Shown here piece by piece: positions 36,743-43,922 of a DNA stretch of 43,922 nucleotides (positions are counted from its first letter, which is position 1; every line of letters begins with the position of its first letter). Below the pieces are notes generated by a model, which was not told the origin of the DNA, did no database searches, and saw nothing but the letters and a program-made list of their open reading frames with translations. Source of the stretch: Planctomycetota bacterium (GTDB lineage Bacteria; Planctomycetota; UBA1135; UBA2386); NCBI GenBank assembly GCA_016794035.1, contig JAEUHS010000124.1:1-43922 (forward strand). The letters are read 5' to 3'. Made by a program: the position numbers and the translations under genes.

Positions 36743-37213
36743 TCAGAGACCGCCGTGCCGCAGCGCCATGTGCGCCTGCAGGCGCTCGTAGGCGTTCTTC
36801 TGCCGGCTCGCGAACTGCTGGCACAGCGCCTTCAGCACGTCGCCGCGCGAGACGATGCCGCGCAGGCGCCGGTCGCAGTCGACCACGGGCACGCGGCGGA
36901 TCGGCTGGTCGCGGAACACCGAGGCGAGTTCGTACAGATCGGTGGTCGGGCCGACGACACAGAAGTCGCGCCGCATGTGCTGGGCGACGGTGCCCGGCGG
37001 TTCGTCCTCGTAGTGCGCCGCGGCGATCGCGGTCAGCGCGTCGCGTTCGCTGAAGACGCCGAGCAACCGGCCGTGTTCGACGACCGGCGCGCCCGAGTAG
37101 CCCCGCTGCAGCAGCTCGCGTACGGCATCGAGCACCTGCGTGTCCGGGCGGACGACGAAGACAGTCCGTTGCATGACGTGCTCTGCCGTGAGCACGGTTC
37201 GGTTCGTGTCCAT
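36743..37213 (-). CDS. Tandem CBS-domain protein
   Basis: A 156-residue protein made of two CBS domains (about residues 10-65 and 80-135). Markers are VVRPDTQVLDAVRELLQRGYSGAPVVEHGRLLGVFSERD and the second FRDQPIRRVPVVDCDRRLRGIVSRGD; each is split here at its strand-helix junction for recognition. CBS pairs bind adenosine nucleotides and regulate other proteins. It stands alone in its own frame, 59 bp from the molybdopterin gene. A -10-like TAACCT sits 8 bp before the ATG (minus strand 37226-37221). A role as a regulator of the neighbouring redox complex is possible but not shown. Confidence 0.9.
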   Translation of the reverse strand: MDTNRTVLTAEHVMQRTVFVVRPDTQVLDAVRELLQRGYSGAPVVEHGRLLGVFSERDALTAIAAAHYEDEPPGTVAQHMRRDFCVVGPTTDLYELASVFRDQPIRRVPVVDCDRRLRGIVSRGDVLKALCQQFASRQKNAYERLQAHMALRHGGL

Positions 37214-37387
37214 GCGGCCCAGGTTACGCGCAACCGTGTCCGGGTGGGACCCCCCGACCCGAGGCGGCGTCGGCGGCGGCCGCGGGCACGCCGTCCCGAC
37301 CCGGGCCGCGGCGCGCGCCGGACGGCGCGGCGCACCCGCCCATCGGCGCGCGAAGTGACCTTGCCAGCGCGGTAAGGTGGCAGCGCA
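37214..37387. promoter_or_regulatory. Divergent promoter region between CBS and S9 peptidase genes
   Basis: Both genes start close to TANNNT hexamers: TAACCT (minus, 37226-37221) for CBS and TAAGGT (plus, 37373-37378) for the peptidase, giving near-leaderless transcripts. An inverted repeat, ACCTTGCC-AGCGC-GGTAAGGT (37358-37378), includes the second one and could be an operator. The rest is a GC-rich stretch without a gene. Confidence 0.4.
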
Positions 37388-39451
37388 ATGTCTTCGCCCA
37401 AACCCACCTTCGTCCTGTTGATCGCGCTGTCCACCGGCGCCATCGCCGCCCAGACCCAGCGGCCCCAGGGCCTGTCCGTCGCGCAGGCGCTCGCGCTGCG
37501 CACCATCACCAACCCCCGGCTCGGCGCCGACTTCGTCGCGTTCACGCAGGTGGTGCCGCGGCCGCTGGCCGATGGTCCCGGCGGCGCCTACCTGCACGTC
37601 GGTGTGCTCGACGGCCTCGATCGCCTCGCGGCGGGCGAGCGGGCCGAACCGCGCTGGCTGGTCGACGGCCGTGCGACGGCGCCGGCGATGGCGGTGCGGC
37701 CGGGGGCGCGCGAGGTGTCGTTCCTGCGGCCGGTGGCCGGCGCGCCACAGGTGTTCGTGCAGTCGATCGACGGCGGGGAGCCGCAGCCGTGGGCCGCGAC
37801 GCCGGCCGTGTCCGCCTACCGCTGGCGGCCGGACGGGCAGGCGATCGCGTTCACCAGTCTCGATGCGATGCCGGACGGCCGTGCCGCGGCGCAGCAGCGC
37901 GGCTTCGCGCCCGTGGTCGTCGACGAGGACTGGCGGCACCTGTCGCTGTGGCTCTGCGAGGCGGGGGCGGCGCCGCGGCGGCTCACCGACGGCGCGACGG
38001 TGTTCGGCTTCGAATGGTCGCCGGACGGCAGCCGGCTGGTGTGCGCCATCGCCCCGCGCAACCTGGTCGACGACAGCTACATGTTCCAGCGGCTGCACGT
38101 GCTCGACGTGGCGACCGGCGCGCGCACGAACCTGGTCGACAATCCGGGCAAGCTGGGTGCCTTCACCTGGACCGCCGACGGCGCGCACGTCGCCTACGTC
38201 TCGGCCGTCGACCGCAACGACCCGCACGCCGGCACCCTGTATCGCGTCGAGGTGGCCACCGGCGACGTGCAACCGTTGACCTACGGCCTGCGCGGCATGG
38301 TCGAGGACGTGCAGGCGACCGCGCAGGGGCTGCTGGTGCGCGAGAGCCTCGGCGTGCGCACGCAGCTCTCGCATCGCACCGCCGACAAGGCGGGCGACTG
38401 GCTGTTCCAGCGCCAGGTGTTCGAACTGTCGCTGACGGACGCGGTCAGCGACGGCCGTCGTCTCGTGTTCACCGCCAGCGCGGCCGCGCACCCGGCCGAG
38501 CTGTTCGTGGCGAGCCTCACCAGCGCGCCGGGCGCCGACACCACCTTCGGCGCCGTGCGGCGGCTGACCGACAGCAACCGCGAACTCGCCGGCGTCGCGC
38601 TCGGAGCGCAGAGCGTCGTGCGCTTCCGGGCGCGCGACGGCCTGCCGATCGAAGGCGTGCTGATCGAGCCGGTCGGTCACGTGCCCGGCACGCGCGTGCC
38701 GTTGGTGATCGTCGTGCACGGCGGCCCCGAGGCGCACTTCCGCGACGGCTGGCTGACCAGCTACTCGAACTGGGGCCAGCTGCTGGCCGCGCGCGGCTAC
38801 GCGTCGTGGTATCCGAACTACCGCGCCTCGACCGGCTACGGCGTCGAGTTCTGCAAGCAGAACCACGGCGATCCGATGGGCCGCGAGTTCCAGGACCACC
38901 TCGATGCGATCGCGTGGTTCGACGCGCAGGGACGGATCGACGTCGATCGCGTCGGCATCGGCGGCGGCAGCTACGGCGGTTACACGGCCGCCTGGGCCGC
39001 GACGAAGCACAGCGAACACTTCGCCGCCGCGGTCAGCTTCGTGCCGTTCGTCGACCTGCGCACGAAGTGGCTGACCAGCGACATCCCGTGGGAGTTCTAC
39101 TACGTGCACTACCAGGAGCAGTGGCCCTGGCAGCAGCCCGGCCTGATGGCCGACCGCAGCCCGCTGACCTGGGCCGAGCGCTGCCGCACCCCGCTGCTGC
39201 TGCTCGGCGGCACCGAGGACTCGCGCGTGCACCCGAGCCAGCCGTTCCAGCTCTACCGCGCGGTGAAGTTCGCCAGCGGCACGCCGGTGCGGTACGTGCA
39301 ATACCCCGGCGAAGGGCACGGCAACCGCAGCAACGTCTACCAGTACGACTACGCGCTGCGCTCGCTGCAGTGGTTCGACCACTACCTGCAGGGCGACGGC
39401 GATCGCCGCGCGCAGGCGCCGCCGCCGCCGGACCTCGACTACGGCCAGTGA
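37388..39451 (+). CDS. S9 prolyl oligopeptidase family exported peptidase
   Basis: A 687-residue peptidase with a signal peptide (MSSPKPTFVLLIALSTGAIAAQ). Residues about 40-400 form a beta-propeller with WD40-like blades (GEPQPWAATPAVSAYRWRPDG, RLTDGATVFGFEWSPDGSR, LGAFTWTADGAHVAYVSA). The C-terminal alpha/beta-hydrolase domain has the triad Ser528 (GGGSYGGYTA), Asp611 (GTEDSRVHP) and His644 (GEGHGNRS). This is the S9C acylaminoacyl-peptidase type. The protein would act outside the cytoplasm on peptides. It converges on the Fe-S/NrfD gene, with 14 bp between stops. Confidence 0.92.
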   Translation: MSSPKPTFVLLIALSTGAIAAQTQRPQGLSVAQALALRTITNPRLGADFVAFTQVVPRPLADGPGGAYLHVGVLDGLDRLAAGERAEPRWLVDGRATAPAMAVRPGAREVSFLRPVAGAPQVFVQSIDGGEPQPWAATPAVSAYRWRPDGQAIAFTSLDAMPDGRAAAQQRGFAPVVVDEDWRHLSLWLCEAGAAPRRLTDGATVFGFEWSPDGSRLVCAIAPRNLVDDSYMFQRLHVLDVATGARTNLVDNPGKLGAFTWTADGAHVAYVSAVDRNDPHAGTLYRVEVATGDVQPLTYGLRGMVEDVQATAQGLLVRESLGVRTQLSHRTADKAGDWLFQRQVFELSLTDAVSDGRRLVFTASAAAHPAELFVASLTSAPGADTTFGAVRRLTDSNRELAGVALGAQSVVRFRARDGLPIEGVLIEPVGHVPGTRVPLVIVVHGGPEAHFRDGWLTSYSNWGQLLAARGYASWYPNYRASTGYGVEFCKQNHGDPMGREFQDHLDAIAWFDAQGRIDVDRVGIGGGSYGGYTAAWAATKHSEHFAAAVSFVPFVDLRTKWLTSDIPWEFYYVHYQEQWPWQQPGLMADRSPLTWAERCRTPLLLLGGTEDSRVHPSQPFQLYRAVKFASGTPVRYVQYPGEGHGNRSNVYQYDYALRSLQWFDHYLQGDGDRRAQAPPPPDLDYGQ

Positions 39452-39465
39452 GGCGCGCGCCGCGC

Positions 39466-40986
39466 TCAGGACAGCGGCGGCAGCTGGCCGGCGCGCACGT
39501 AGGCCTGTTCGTAGAGGAACAGGCCGGCCCAGGCGAGCACCGCGCACAGCGCCAGCGCGACCGGATGGGCGAAGCCGCCGAGCACGAGCAGCATCGCCAG
39601 CAGCGTGGCGCCGGTGGTGGTCGCCATGCCGAGATGGAACGCGGACAGCCGCGTGCCCGGCCACGCCGGGATCACCGGCAGCAGCGCGGCCGCCATGCGC
39701 GCGTTGGCCGTCTCGTGCGTGCCGATGCGTTCGTAGAGGCCGAGCGCGTGGTGCGCGACCGCGAGCAGCACGACGAACACCGCCAGCCTGGCGTCGGGAA
39801 CGAACGCGAGCAGCGTGGCGCCGCCGACGCACAGCGCCTGCACCAGCAGGTGGGGCAGCAGCACCCGCGTGTGCTGCCACAGGTCGCGGCCTTCGCACTG
39901 CGCGAACAGGAACGCGGTGTAAGCGGCGACCAGCGAGCCGCCGACCAGGTTCGTCCAGCGCAGGCCGTCGGCCAGGCCGTGCAGCCCCAGCAGGCGCGCG
40001 GCGACGATCGCCGTGGTGATCGCGCCGAACGCCATCAGCACCCAGGCGCCCTTGACCAGCCAGCTGCGCGTGTTCGGCCGCAGCACGATGGTCAGGAACA
40101 GGCGTGGACGCTTCAGGTCGGCGACCAGCAGCACGTTGGTCACCAGCAGGAACACCAGCGCCAGCAGCTCCGGCAGGTAGTCGCGCACGCCGCCCTGCAC
40201 GCCGGGCATGAACGCGAGGAACGGCGCCCACAGCGCGGCGCCGGCGGCGATGCCCTTGGTGACCAGGTAGGCCGAGACCTTCCAGCCCCAGTGCACCTTG
40301 TGGTCGACGTCGAGCGCGGTGCGCGCGTCGGCGCGATAGAAGCGCGCCTCCTCCTCGGGCGGCAGCGGCGGCTTGGGCAGTCGGCGGTCGCTCCAGATGT
40401 ACTGGTCGGGTTCGCGCGCCGTGCCGGGTTCGAGCGTCGTCGGGTGGGCGCCGAGGTAGAACACGTTCGGGCCGGTGCCCTGTTCGGTGCGGCGGGCCGT
40501 GGCGCCCGGGACCTCGGCCAGCAGCCGGCTCGCCGGGCTGTTCGGGTCGTGCAGGTCGCCGCTGACGATCGCGGTCTCCGGGCAGACGACCTCGCAGGCG
40601 GGCTTCAGGCCTTGCTCGACGCGGTGGGCACAGAAGTGGCACTTCTCGGCGCCGCCGGTCGCCTCGTTGAGGTGCAGCGCGTCGTACGGGCAGGCCTGCA
40701 TGCAGGCCTTGCAGCCGATGCAGACGTCCTTGTCGAGGTCGACGATGCCGTCCGGTCGTTTGTGCAGCGCCGTGACCGGGCAGATCGTCACGCAGGGCGC
40801 CGCCGTGCACTGGTTGCAGCGCAGGACCGCAAAGTGCCGGCGCACCGACGGGAAGGCGCCGACCTCGGTGTACTTGACCCAGGTCCGGAAGTCGCCCAAC
40901 GGCACGTCGTTCTCGGACTTGCAGGCGACGGTGCAGGCGTGGCAGCCGATGCAGCGGCGCTGGTCGAGGACGAATCCGTATTGCAT
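39466..40986 (-). CDS. Fused Fe-S subunit (four [4Fe-4S]) and NrfD-like membrane anchor
   Basis: A 506-residue fusion. Residues 1-140 are a PsrB/HybA-type electron-transfer subunit with sixteen Cys in four sets: 12, 15, 18, 22; 57, 60, 65, 69; 89, 92, 95, 99; 116, 119, 131, 135. After a linker of about 85 residues, residues 225-500 are an NrfD/PsrC-like anchor of about eight helices containing the DLKRPRLFLTIVLRPNTRSW block, which usually sits near the quinone site. In most systems these are separate proteins; here they are one chain. The partner is probably the molybdopterin enzyme at 33909. Start ATG 40986 follows TATGGT at minus 41018-41013; the earlier ATG at 41031 is not favoured. Confidence 0.9.
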   Translation of the reverse strand: MQYGFVLDQRRCIGCHACTVACKSENDVPLGDFRTWVKYTEVGAFPSVRRHFAVLRCNQCTAAPCVTICPVTALHKRPDGIVDLDKDVCIGCKACMQACPYDALHLNEATGGAEKCHFCAHRVEQGLKPACEVVCPETAIVSGDLHDPNSPASRLLAEVPGATARRTEQGTGPNVFYLGAHPTTLEPGTAREPDQYIWSDRRLPKPPLPPEEEARFYRADARTALDVDHKVHWGWKVSAYLVTKGIAAGAALWAPFLAFMPGVQGGVRDYLPELLALVFLLVTNVLLVADLKRPRLFLTIVLRPNTRSWLVKGAWVLMAFGAITTAIVAARLLGLHGLADGLRWTNLVGGSLVAAYTAFLFAQCEGRDLWQHTRVLLPHLLVQALCVGGATLLAFVPDARLAVFVVLLAVAHHALGLYERIGTHETANARMAAALLPVIPAWPGTRLSAFHLGMATTTGATLLAMLLVLGGFAHPVALALCAVLAWAGLFLYEQAYVRAGQLPPLS

Positions 40987-41012
40987 GCCGGGCGCGGGGG
41001 GGCGGGCGCCGC

Positions 41013-41018
41013 ACCATA
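41013..41018 (-). promoter_or_regulatory. Probable -10 element (TATGGT) of the Fe-S/NrfD gene
   Basis: TATGGT on the minus strand (41018-41013) lies 26 bp before the ATG at 40986, giving a leader of about 20 nt. The diverging RRM gene's candidate promoter starts 20 bp away. Confidence 0.45.
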
Positions 41019-41038
41019 CCAAGGCGACCACCGCACGC

Positions 41039-41268
41039 TACGGTCCGGCTGCGGACGAAATTCACCTCCCAGCTTGCGCAGAACGGCCCGGGGAGGGATG
41101 GTTCGCGCCACTTGCGACCTCGTTGGGCGCGCTTTGGTTGGTCCGCCAGCTTCGCAGATCGATCGGGAACCCCTGCAGAGAATCGCTCTTCCCAGTTCGT
41201 TGGCGCCAGGGGTGTTGGCCCTTTCTCTCCTGGTGCGGCCGAAAGGCAAAGGGTGAAGTGATCGTCAG
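41039..41268 (+). promoter_or_regulatory. Promoter and long leader of the RRM gene
   Basis: TACGGT (41039-41044) is a candidate -10, and the start codon is not until 41269, so a leader of about 220 nt is possible. This stretch is visibly less GC-rich than the genes, has no good open frame, and contains an imperfect hairpin, CGCCAGG (41204-41210) with CCTGGTG (41229-41235). RNA-binding proteins of this size often control themselves through such leaders, but the sequence alone does not show it. Confidence 0.4.
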
Positions 41269-41778
41269 ATGGGTACGAGACTGTACGTAGGAAACCTTTC
41301 CTTCCAGACCACGGAAGATTCACTGCGCGCCGCGTTCGAAGGCGATGGGCGGCAGGTGACGGACGTCAAGATCATGCTCGACCGGGACACTGGTCGGTCG
41401 CGCGGCTTCGCGTTCGTGGAGATGGCGAATGAGCAGGACGCGCAGGGCGCGATCCAGGCGATGAACGGCGCCGACGTCGATGGCCGTCCGCTGCGCGTCA
41501 ACGAGGCCCAGCCCCGCCAGGAAGGCGGTGGCGGTGGCCGCGGTGGCTTCGGCGGTGGTGGCGGCGGCGGTGGCCGCGGTGGCTACGGTGGCGGCGGCGG
41601 CGGTGGTGGCCGCGGCGGCTACGGTGGCGGTGGCGGCGGCGGTGGCCGCGGTGGCTTCGGCGGCGGCGGCGGTGGTCGTGGCGGCGGCGGCGGTGGCCGC
41701 GGCGGCTTCGGCGGCGGTCGCGGCGGTCGCGGCGGTCGCGACGACCACGGCGGCGGTGGCGGCGGCGACGAGTGGTAG
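41269..41778 (+). CDS. RRM RNA-binding protein with Gly-rich tail
   Basis: A 169-residue protein. Residues 1-80 are an RNA-recognition motif with RNP2 (LYVGNL, 5-10) and RNP1 (RGFAFVEM, 45-52). Residues 86-167 are almost entirely Gly with Arg and aromatic residues, like the tails of eukaryotic and cyanobacterial Gly-rich RNA-binding proteins that respond to cold. It would bind RNA in the cytoplasm. The tail has 12-residue units R-G-G-[F/Y]-G8. ATG 41269 is preceded by GGTGAAG at a distance of about 12 nt. The gene is followed at once by a GC-rich hairpin. Confidence 0.92.
   Translation: MGTRLYVGNLSFQTTEDSLRAAFEGDGRQVTDVKIMLDRDTGRSRGFAFVEMANEQDAQGAIQAMNGADVDGRPLRVNEAQPRQEGGGGGRGGFGGGGGGGGRGGYGGGGGGGGRGGYGGGGGGGGRGGFGGGGGGRGGGGGGRGGFGGGRGGRGGRDDHGGGGGGDEW
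41539..41646 (+). repeat. 36-bp tandem repeat coding for RGG[F/Y]G8
   Basis: Three 36-bp units (41539-41574, 41575-41610, 41611-41646) encode R-G-G-[F/Y]-G8, and shorter versions follow to about 41760. The units have near-identical Gly codons (GGC and GGT), so the tract probably varies in length between strains. Confidence 0.85.
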
Positions 41779-41779
41779 T

Positions 41780-41798
41780 CGGTCGCTGACGGCGACCG
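41780..41798 (+). terminator. Hairpin immediately after the RRM gene
   Basis: CGGTCGC (41780-41786) pairs with GCGACCG (41792-41798) around a 5-nt loop, starting one base after the stop codon region. There is no T-run. Confidence 0.4.
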
Positions 41799-41838
41799 CG
41801 GGCGCAGGCCGGTCCGCCCGGCCGTGCTGCCGGTGCTT

Positions 41839-41861
41839 CGGGCTCGCTGCTTGCGAGCCCG
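41839..41861. terminator. Hairpin between convergent genes
   Basis: CGGGCTCGC (41839-41847) and GCGAGCCCG (41853-41861) form a perfect 9-bp stem with a TGCTT loop in the 141-bp gap between the converging RRM and NTPase genes. It could end transcription from both sides. No T-run is visible. Confidence 0.45.
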
Positions 41862-41919
41862 CGGCATGTACGCAGCGCGCCGTCTCAGGTGTCGCTCGTC
41901 GCGCGACCGCGGGGCGGGA

Positions 41920-42576
41920 TCAGTTCCGCAGGCCGTCCGCGGGCGCCTTCGCCGGCGCGGCGGCTGCCGCTTCCCCGGTCCTGGCGCCAGGCTCCAGCCC
42001 GGCCAGGTCGAGCACCCGCTGCACCAGCCGCACGCGTTCCTGCATCGACAGCGACTGCACCGGGATGTAGGGCACGTCGAACACCTCGAGCATCAGCTTC
42101 ACCATGCCGTCGATGCGCACGACCTCCTCCCACTCCAGACCGGCGCGCACGCCGTCGGCCACGACCAACTCGCGATGCGGCCGCAGGAAGAAGACGATGC
42201 CGTGCCGCACCCAGCCCATGTAGTCGGCCAGCCGGCGATCGCGGAACACGTCGCCGAGGATGGTCGAGTGGTGCGCCGCGTAGGCGAGGTTGCAGAACGC
42301 GCGGTCGCTGACGAACGTGCCCGCGACCTTCTGTTCGGCCTCGATCTGGCGATGGAACACCTCGCGCTGGTAGCGGTTGACCAGTTCGATGTCGGTGCGC
42401 AGGGTGTCGAGGCGCGCCTCCATCTCGGCGAGCACGCCGCGCGCGACCTCGGCGATCATCGGCACGCCGTAGTGGTCCCGCACCCAGCGGGCGAGCGTCG
42501 TCTTGCCGGTCGCATGTGCACCCACCATGTAGATGCGGGTCGGAGCCGGAGAGCCGAGCGAGCGATGGGGCAACAT
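41920..42576 (-). CDS. P-loop NTPase, NadR-like (AAA_28-type)
   Basis: A 218-residue single-domain NTPase. The Walker A loop is GAHATGKTTL near residues 19-28, in the pattern IYMVGAHATGKTTLARWV, and a later EVARGVLAEM and FVSDRAFCNLAYA fit the NadR/kinase-like NTPase family (AAA_28). Such proteins often phosphorylate nucleosides or nucleotides, but the substrate is not shown. The ATG at 42576 is supported by the protein's normal length; longer frames to 42699 add low-complexity Pro residues. The C-terminal 25 residues are Ala/Pro-rich. It converges on the RRM gene. Confidence 0.8.
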   Translation of the reverse strand: MLPHRSLGSPAPTRIYMVGAHATGKTTLARWVRDHYGVPMIAEVARGVLAEMEARLDTLRTDIELVNRYQREVFHRQIEAEQKVAGTFVSDRAFCNLAYAAHHSTILGDVFRDRRLADYMGWVRHGIVFFLRPHRELVVADGVRAGLEWEEVVRIDGMVKLMLEVFDVPYIPVQSLSMQERVRLVQRVLDLAGLEPGARTGEAAAAAPAKAPADGLRN

Positions 42577-42631
42577 GCCGGCACGGTAGCCGACGACCGG
42601 CGCCGGGCAAGGTGAGGCCGTCCGGTCCGGG

Positions 42632-43267
42632 TCACTCGGTGGCGGCATCGCCGGCGGCCGCATCGGCGCGTCGGGCGGCCTGCAGCACCAGCCGAGCACG
42701 CCGCGTCACCGACGGTTCGACGTAGGCCCGTTCCACCACGGCCTGCGGCGCCCGCAGCGTCTGCAGCAGCAGGTCGGCGAGCAGCCCCGGCGGGGCGCTG
42801 TCCGGCAGGGGCAGGGGCTGCTTGAGCCGCGCCGTGGTCGCGTCGCGCAGCCGGCGGGTCAGGTCCTCGGCCTCCCGTTCGGCCGCCTCGATCTCGACGA
42901 ACGGATGGCAGCGCACCTGGCGGTAGAGCCGGTCGCTCGGCACCTCGGTGAAGCGCACCCGGGCGAGGCCGAGCACGAGGATCTGGTAGCGCCCGTCCGC
43001 CAGCCGCTGGTGGCGCAGGATCTCGCCGAAGCCGGCGACGTCGAGCAGTTCCGGTGCGCCGGTGGCGTCGCGGCGATCGAGCAGCTGGGTGCCGATGACC
43101 AGCCGGCCGGGCCCGTCGAGCAGGTCCTCGACCAGCTGCCGGTAGCGCGGTTCGAACACGTGCAGCGGCATCACCTGGTGCGGGAACAGGAAGGCACCCG
43201 GCATCGGGAAGATCGGCACGACGGAACTGGGCAGCTGCACGTCCACGCTTGGGCCAGACGATACCAC
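42632..43267 (-). CDS. LON N-terminal (substrate-binding) domain protein
   Basis: A 211-residue protein with a lone N-terminal LON substrate-binding domain. It starts LPSSVVPIFPMPGAFLFPHQ, continues MPLHVFEPRYRQLVEDLL and later RYQILVLGLARVRF, all LON-domain features. The ATPase and protease domains are absent; stand-alone versions are common in bacteria and are of uncertain function, perhaps adaptors for protein turnover. The C-terminal 60 residues are Ala/Arg-rich. It lies upstream of the NTPase gene on the same strand (55-bp gap). Confidence 0.88.
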   Translation of the reverse strand: MVSSGPSVDVQLPSSVVPIFPMPGAFLFPHQVMPLHVFEPRYRQLVEDLLDGPGRLVIGTQLLDRRDATGAPELLDVAGFGEILRHQRLADGRYQILVLGLARVRFTEVPSDRLYRQVRCHPFVEIEAAEREAEDLTRRLRDATTARLKQPLPLPDSAPPGLLADLLLQTLRAPQAVVERAYVEPSVTRRARLVLQAARRADAAAGDAATE

Positions 43268-43327
43268 GCATCAACCCGCGCGGGGACCGAACCGCGGCAA
43301 CGGCGAGGCAGGCGCGGCCGCGCGCGC

Positions 43328-43333
43328 TACGAT
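43328..43333 (+). promoter_or_regulatory. Probable -10 element (TACGAT) of the YCII-like gene
   Basis: TACGAT lies 32 bp before the ATG at 43366 and gives a leader of about 26 nt. No clear -35 is visible; it is in the divergent gap with the LON-domain gene. Confidence 0.4.
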
Positions 43334-43365
43334 CGCGCCGGCCTGCCGCCGTGCGGGCGCGACCC

Positions 43366-43725
43366 ATGCCGAAGTTCCTGCTGATCCTCCGCGGTGATCC
43401 CGAGTCCTGGCGGCACCAGACCAAGGTCGAGATCCAGGGCCTGATCGAGCGCTTCGAGGCGTGGGCGGGCCGGCTGATGGGAGAGGGCCGCTTCCTCGAC
43501 GGCAAGAAGCTGGCCGACGGTGAAGGTCGCGTGCTGTCGATGGCGACCGGCACGGTGCGCGTCACCGACGGTCCGTACGGCGAGACCAAGGAACTGGTCG
43601 GCGGCGTGCATCTGGTCGAGGCCGACGACTACGAACACGCCGTGCGTCTGTGCCTGGACCACCCCGAGCTGTCGATCCGCGGCTCGGTCGAGATCCGGCG
43701 CCTCGACGCGATGGGCGACGACTGA
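43366..43725 (+). CDS. YCII-related (DGPF) protein
   Basis: A 119-residue protein of the YCII/DGPF family, marked by MPKFLLILRGDP at the start and TDGPYGETKELVGGVHLVEA in the middle. These small proteins adopt a ferredoxin-like fold and are often found beside sigma factors of the ECF41-like type; no such gene is seen here. The ATG at 43366 gives the usual length; an earlier frame start at 43249 adds Arg-rich residues. Reaction unknown. It diverges from the LON-domain gene. Confidence 0.88.
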   Translation: MPKFLLILRGDPESWRHQTKVEIQGLIERFEAWAGRLMGEGRFLDGKKLADGEGRVLSMATGTVRVTDGPYGETKELVGGVHLVEADDYEHAVRLCLDHPELSIRGSVEIRRLDAMGDD

Positions 43726-43744
43726 GCCGCCGCGGCGGCGCCGA

Positions 43745-43922
43745 TCAGTACTGGTAGATCTCGACGTCCAGCGGGCCGCCGCCGACGACCATGATGGTGC
43801 GGTCGGGCAGCGGCAGCGCGGTCGGGAACAGCCGCGGCGCGGCCATCGATCCGGTCGGCGCCAGCGCGTTCGGGTTGAAGGTGAAACGATCTGCGGTCGC
43901 GGTGGGGTTGAACACGAAGGTC
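43745..43922 (-). CDS. 3' end of a kelch-like repeat protein (partial)
   Basis: Only the last 58 codons are in the window; the 5' end lies beyond base 43922. The frame ends VEIYQY. Within it, MAAPRLFPTALPLPDRTIMV followed by VGG is a kelch-type blade (the pattern M-x-x-x-R-x-x-x-T-A-x-x-L-P-D-G-x-V-x-V-x-G-G), as in galactose oxidase-like propellers. The protein may have an enzymatic domain outside the window. It converges on the YCII-like gene. Confidence 0.7.
   Translation of the reverse strand, partial: TFVFNPTATADRFTFNPNALAPTGSMAAPRLFPTALPLPDRTIMVVGGGPLDVEIYQY

Noticed and set aside
36743..41323. A minus-strand open frame of more than 1500 codons across the S9 peptidase and Fe-S/NrfD genes
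   Set aside because: It is open only because of high GC. The real genes have signal peptides, catalytic triads and Cys clusters; only its last 156 codons, the CBS protein, are real.
41320..41748. A minus-strand polyalanine/threonine protein opposite the RRM gene
   Set aside because: It is the reverse reading of the Gly-codon tract.

Overview
The window is a gene-dense, very GC-rich (roughly 70% by eye) stretch of bacterial chromosome. Long spurious open frames lie opposite nearly every real gene. The source is probably a member of the Planctomycetota; this is inference, with no marker phylogeny run. The hints are a pilin-like protein with an H-X-NG tail resembling DUF1559 proteins, several large exported proteins with signal peptides ending in SAQ/TAQ/AAQ, membrane proteins joining a GT-C-like half to TPRs, a DUF1569 protein, and near-leaderless genes. 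I see no rRNA, tRNA, CRISPR array, integrase or insertion sequence.

Layout. 1-3.6 kb: an 83-bp sequence in two direct copies, an HU gene (-) with a good promoter, a HEAT-repeat lipoprotein, a pilin-like protein and an exported protein. 3.66-11.76 kb: a complete F-type ATP synthase operon (atpZ, atpI-like, atpB-E-F-H-A-G-D-C) with a recognisable promoter and terminator. 11.8-20.7 kb (+): an exported protein with three FKBP domains, an ABC ATPase overlapping its two-FtsX-domain permease, a propeller/membrane protein overlapping an HTTM-type membrane protein, and aspS. 20.8-36.7 kb (mostly -): a DUF4097 lipoprotein, a radical SAM/GT9 pair, two large exported proteins, two TMTC-like GT-C/TPR paralogues, a DUF1569 protein and a large molybdopterin oxidoreductase. 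36.7-41.0 kb: a CBS-domain protein, an S9 peptidase, and a fusion of a four-cluster ferredoxin-like subunit to an NrfD-like anchor, the likely partner of the molybdopterin enzyme. 41.0-43.9 kb: an RRM protein with a Gly-rich tail and long leader, a P-loop NTPase, a LON-domain protein, a YCII-like protein and the 3' end of a kelch-like gene.

Working together. The ATP synthase and the putative quinone-linked molybdopterin/NrfD complex are the bioenergetic core. The ABC exporter, FKBP protein, lipoproteins, TMTC-like proteins, GT9 and HTTM protein point to envelope building and modification. Across the window a TANNNT hexamer sits just upstream of many start codons, in several cases so close that the mRNA would have almost no leader. 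The best candidates for undescribed biology are the propeller-HTTM pair, the tandem TMTC-like paralogues, the split Mo/FeS-NrfD complex, the three-domain FKBP protein with a decayed middle domain, and the radical SAM/GT9 pair.
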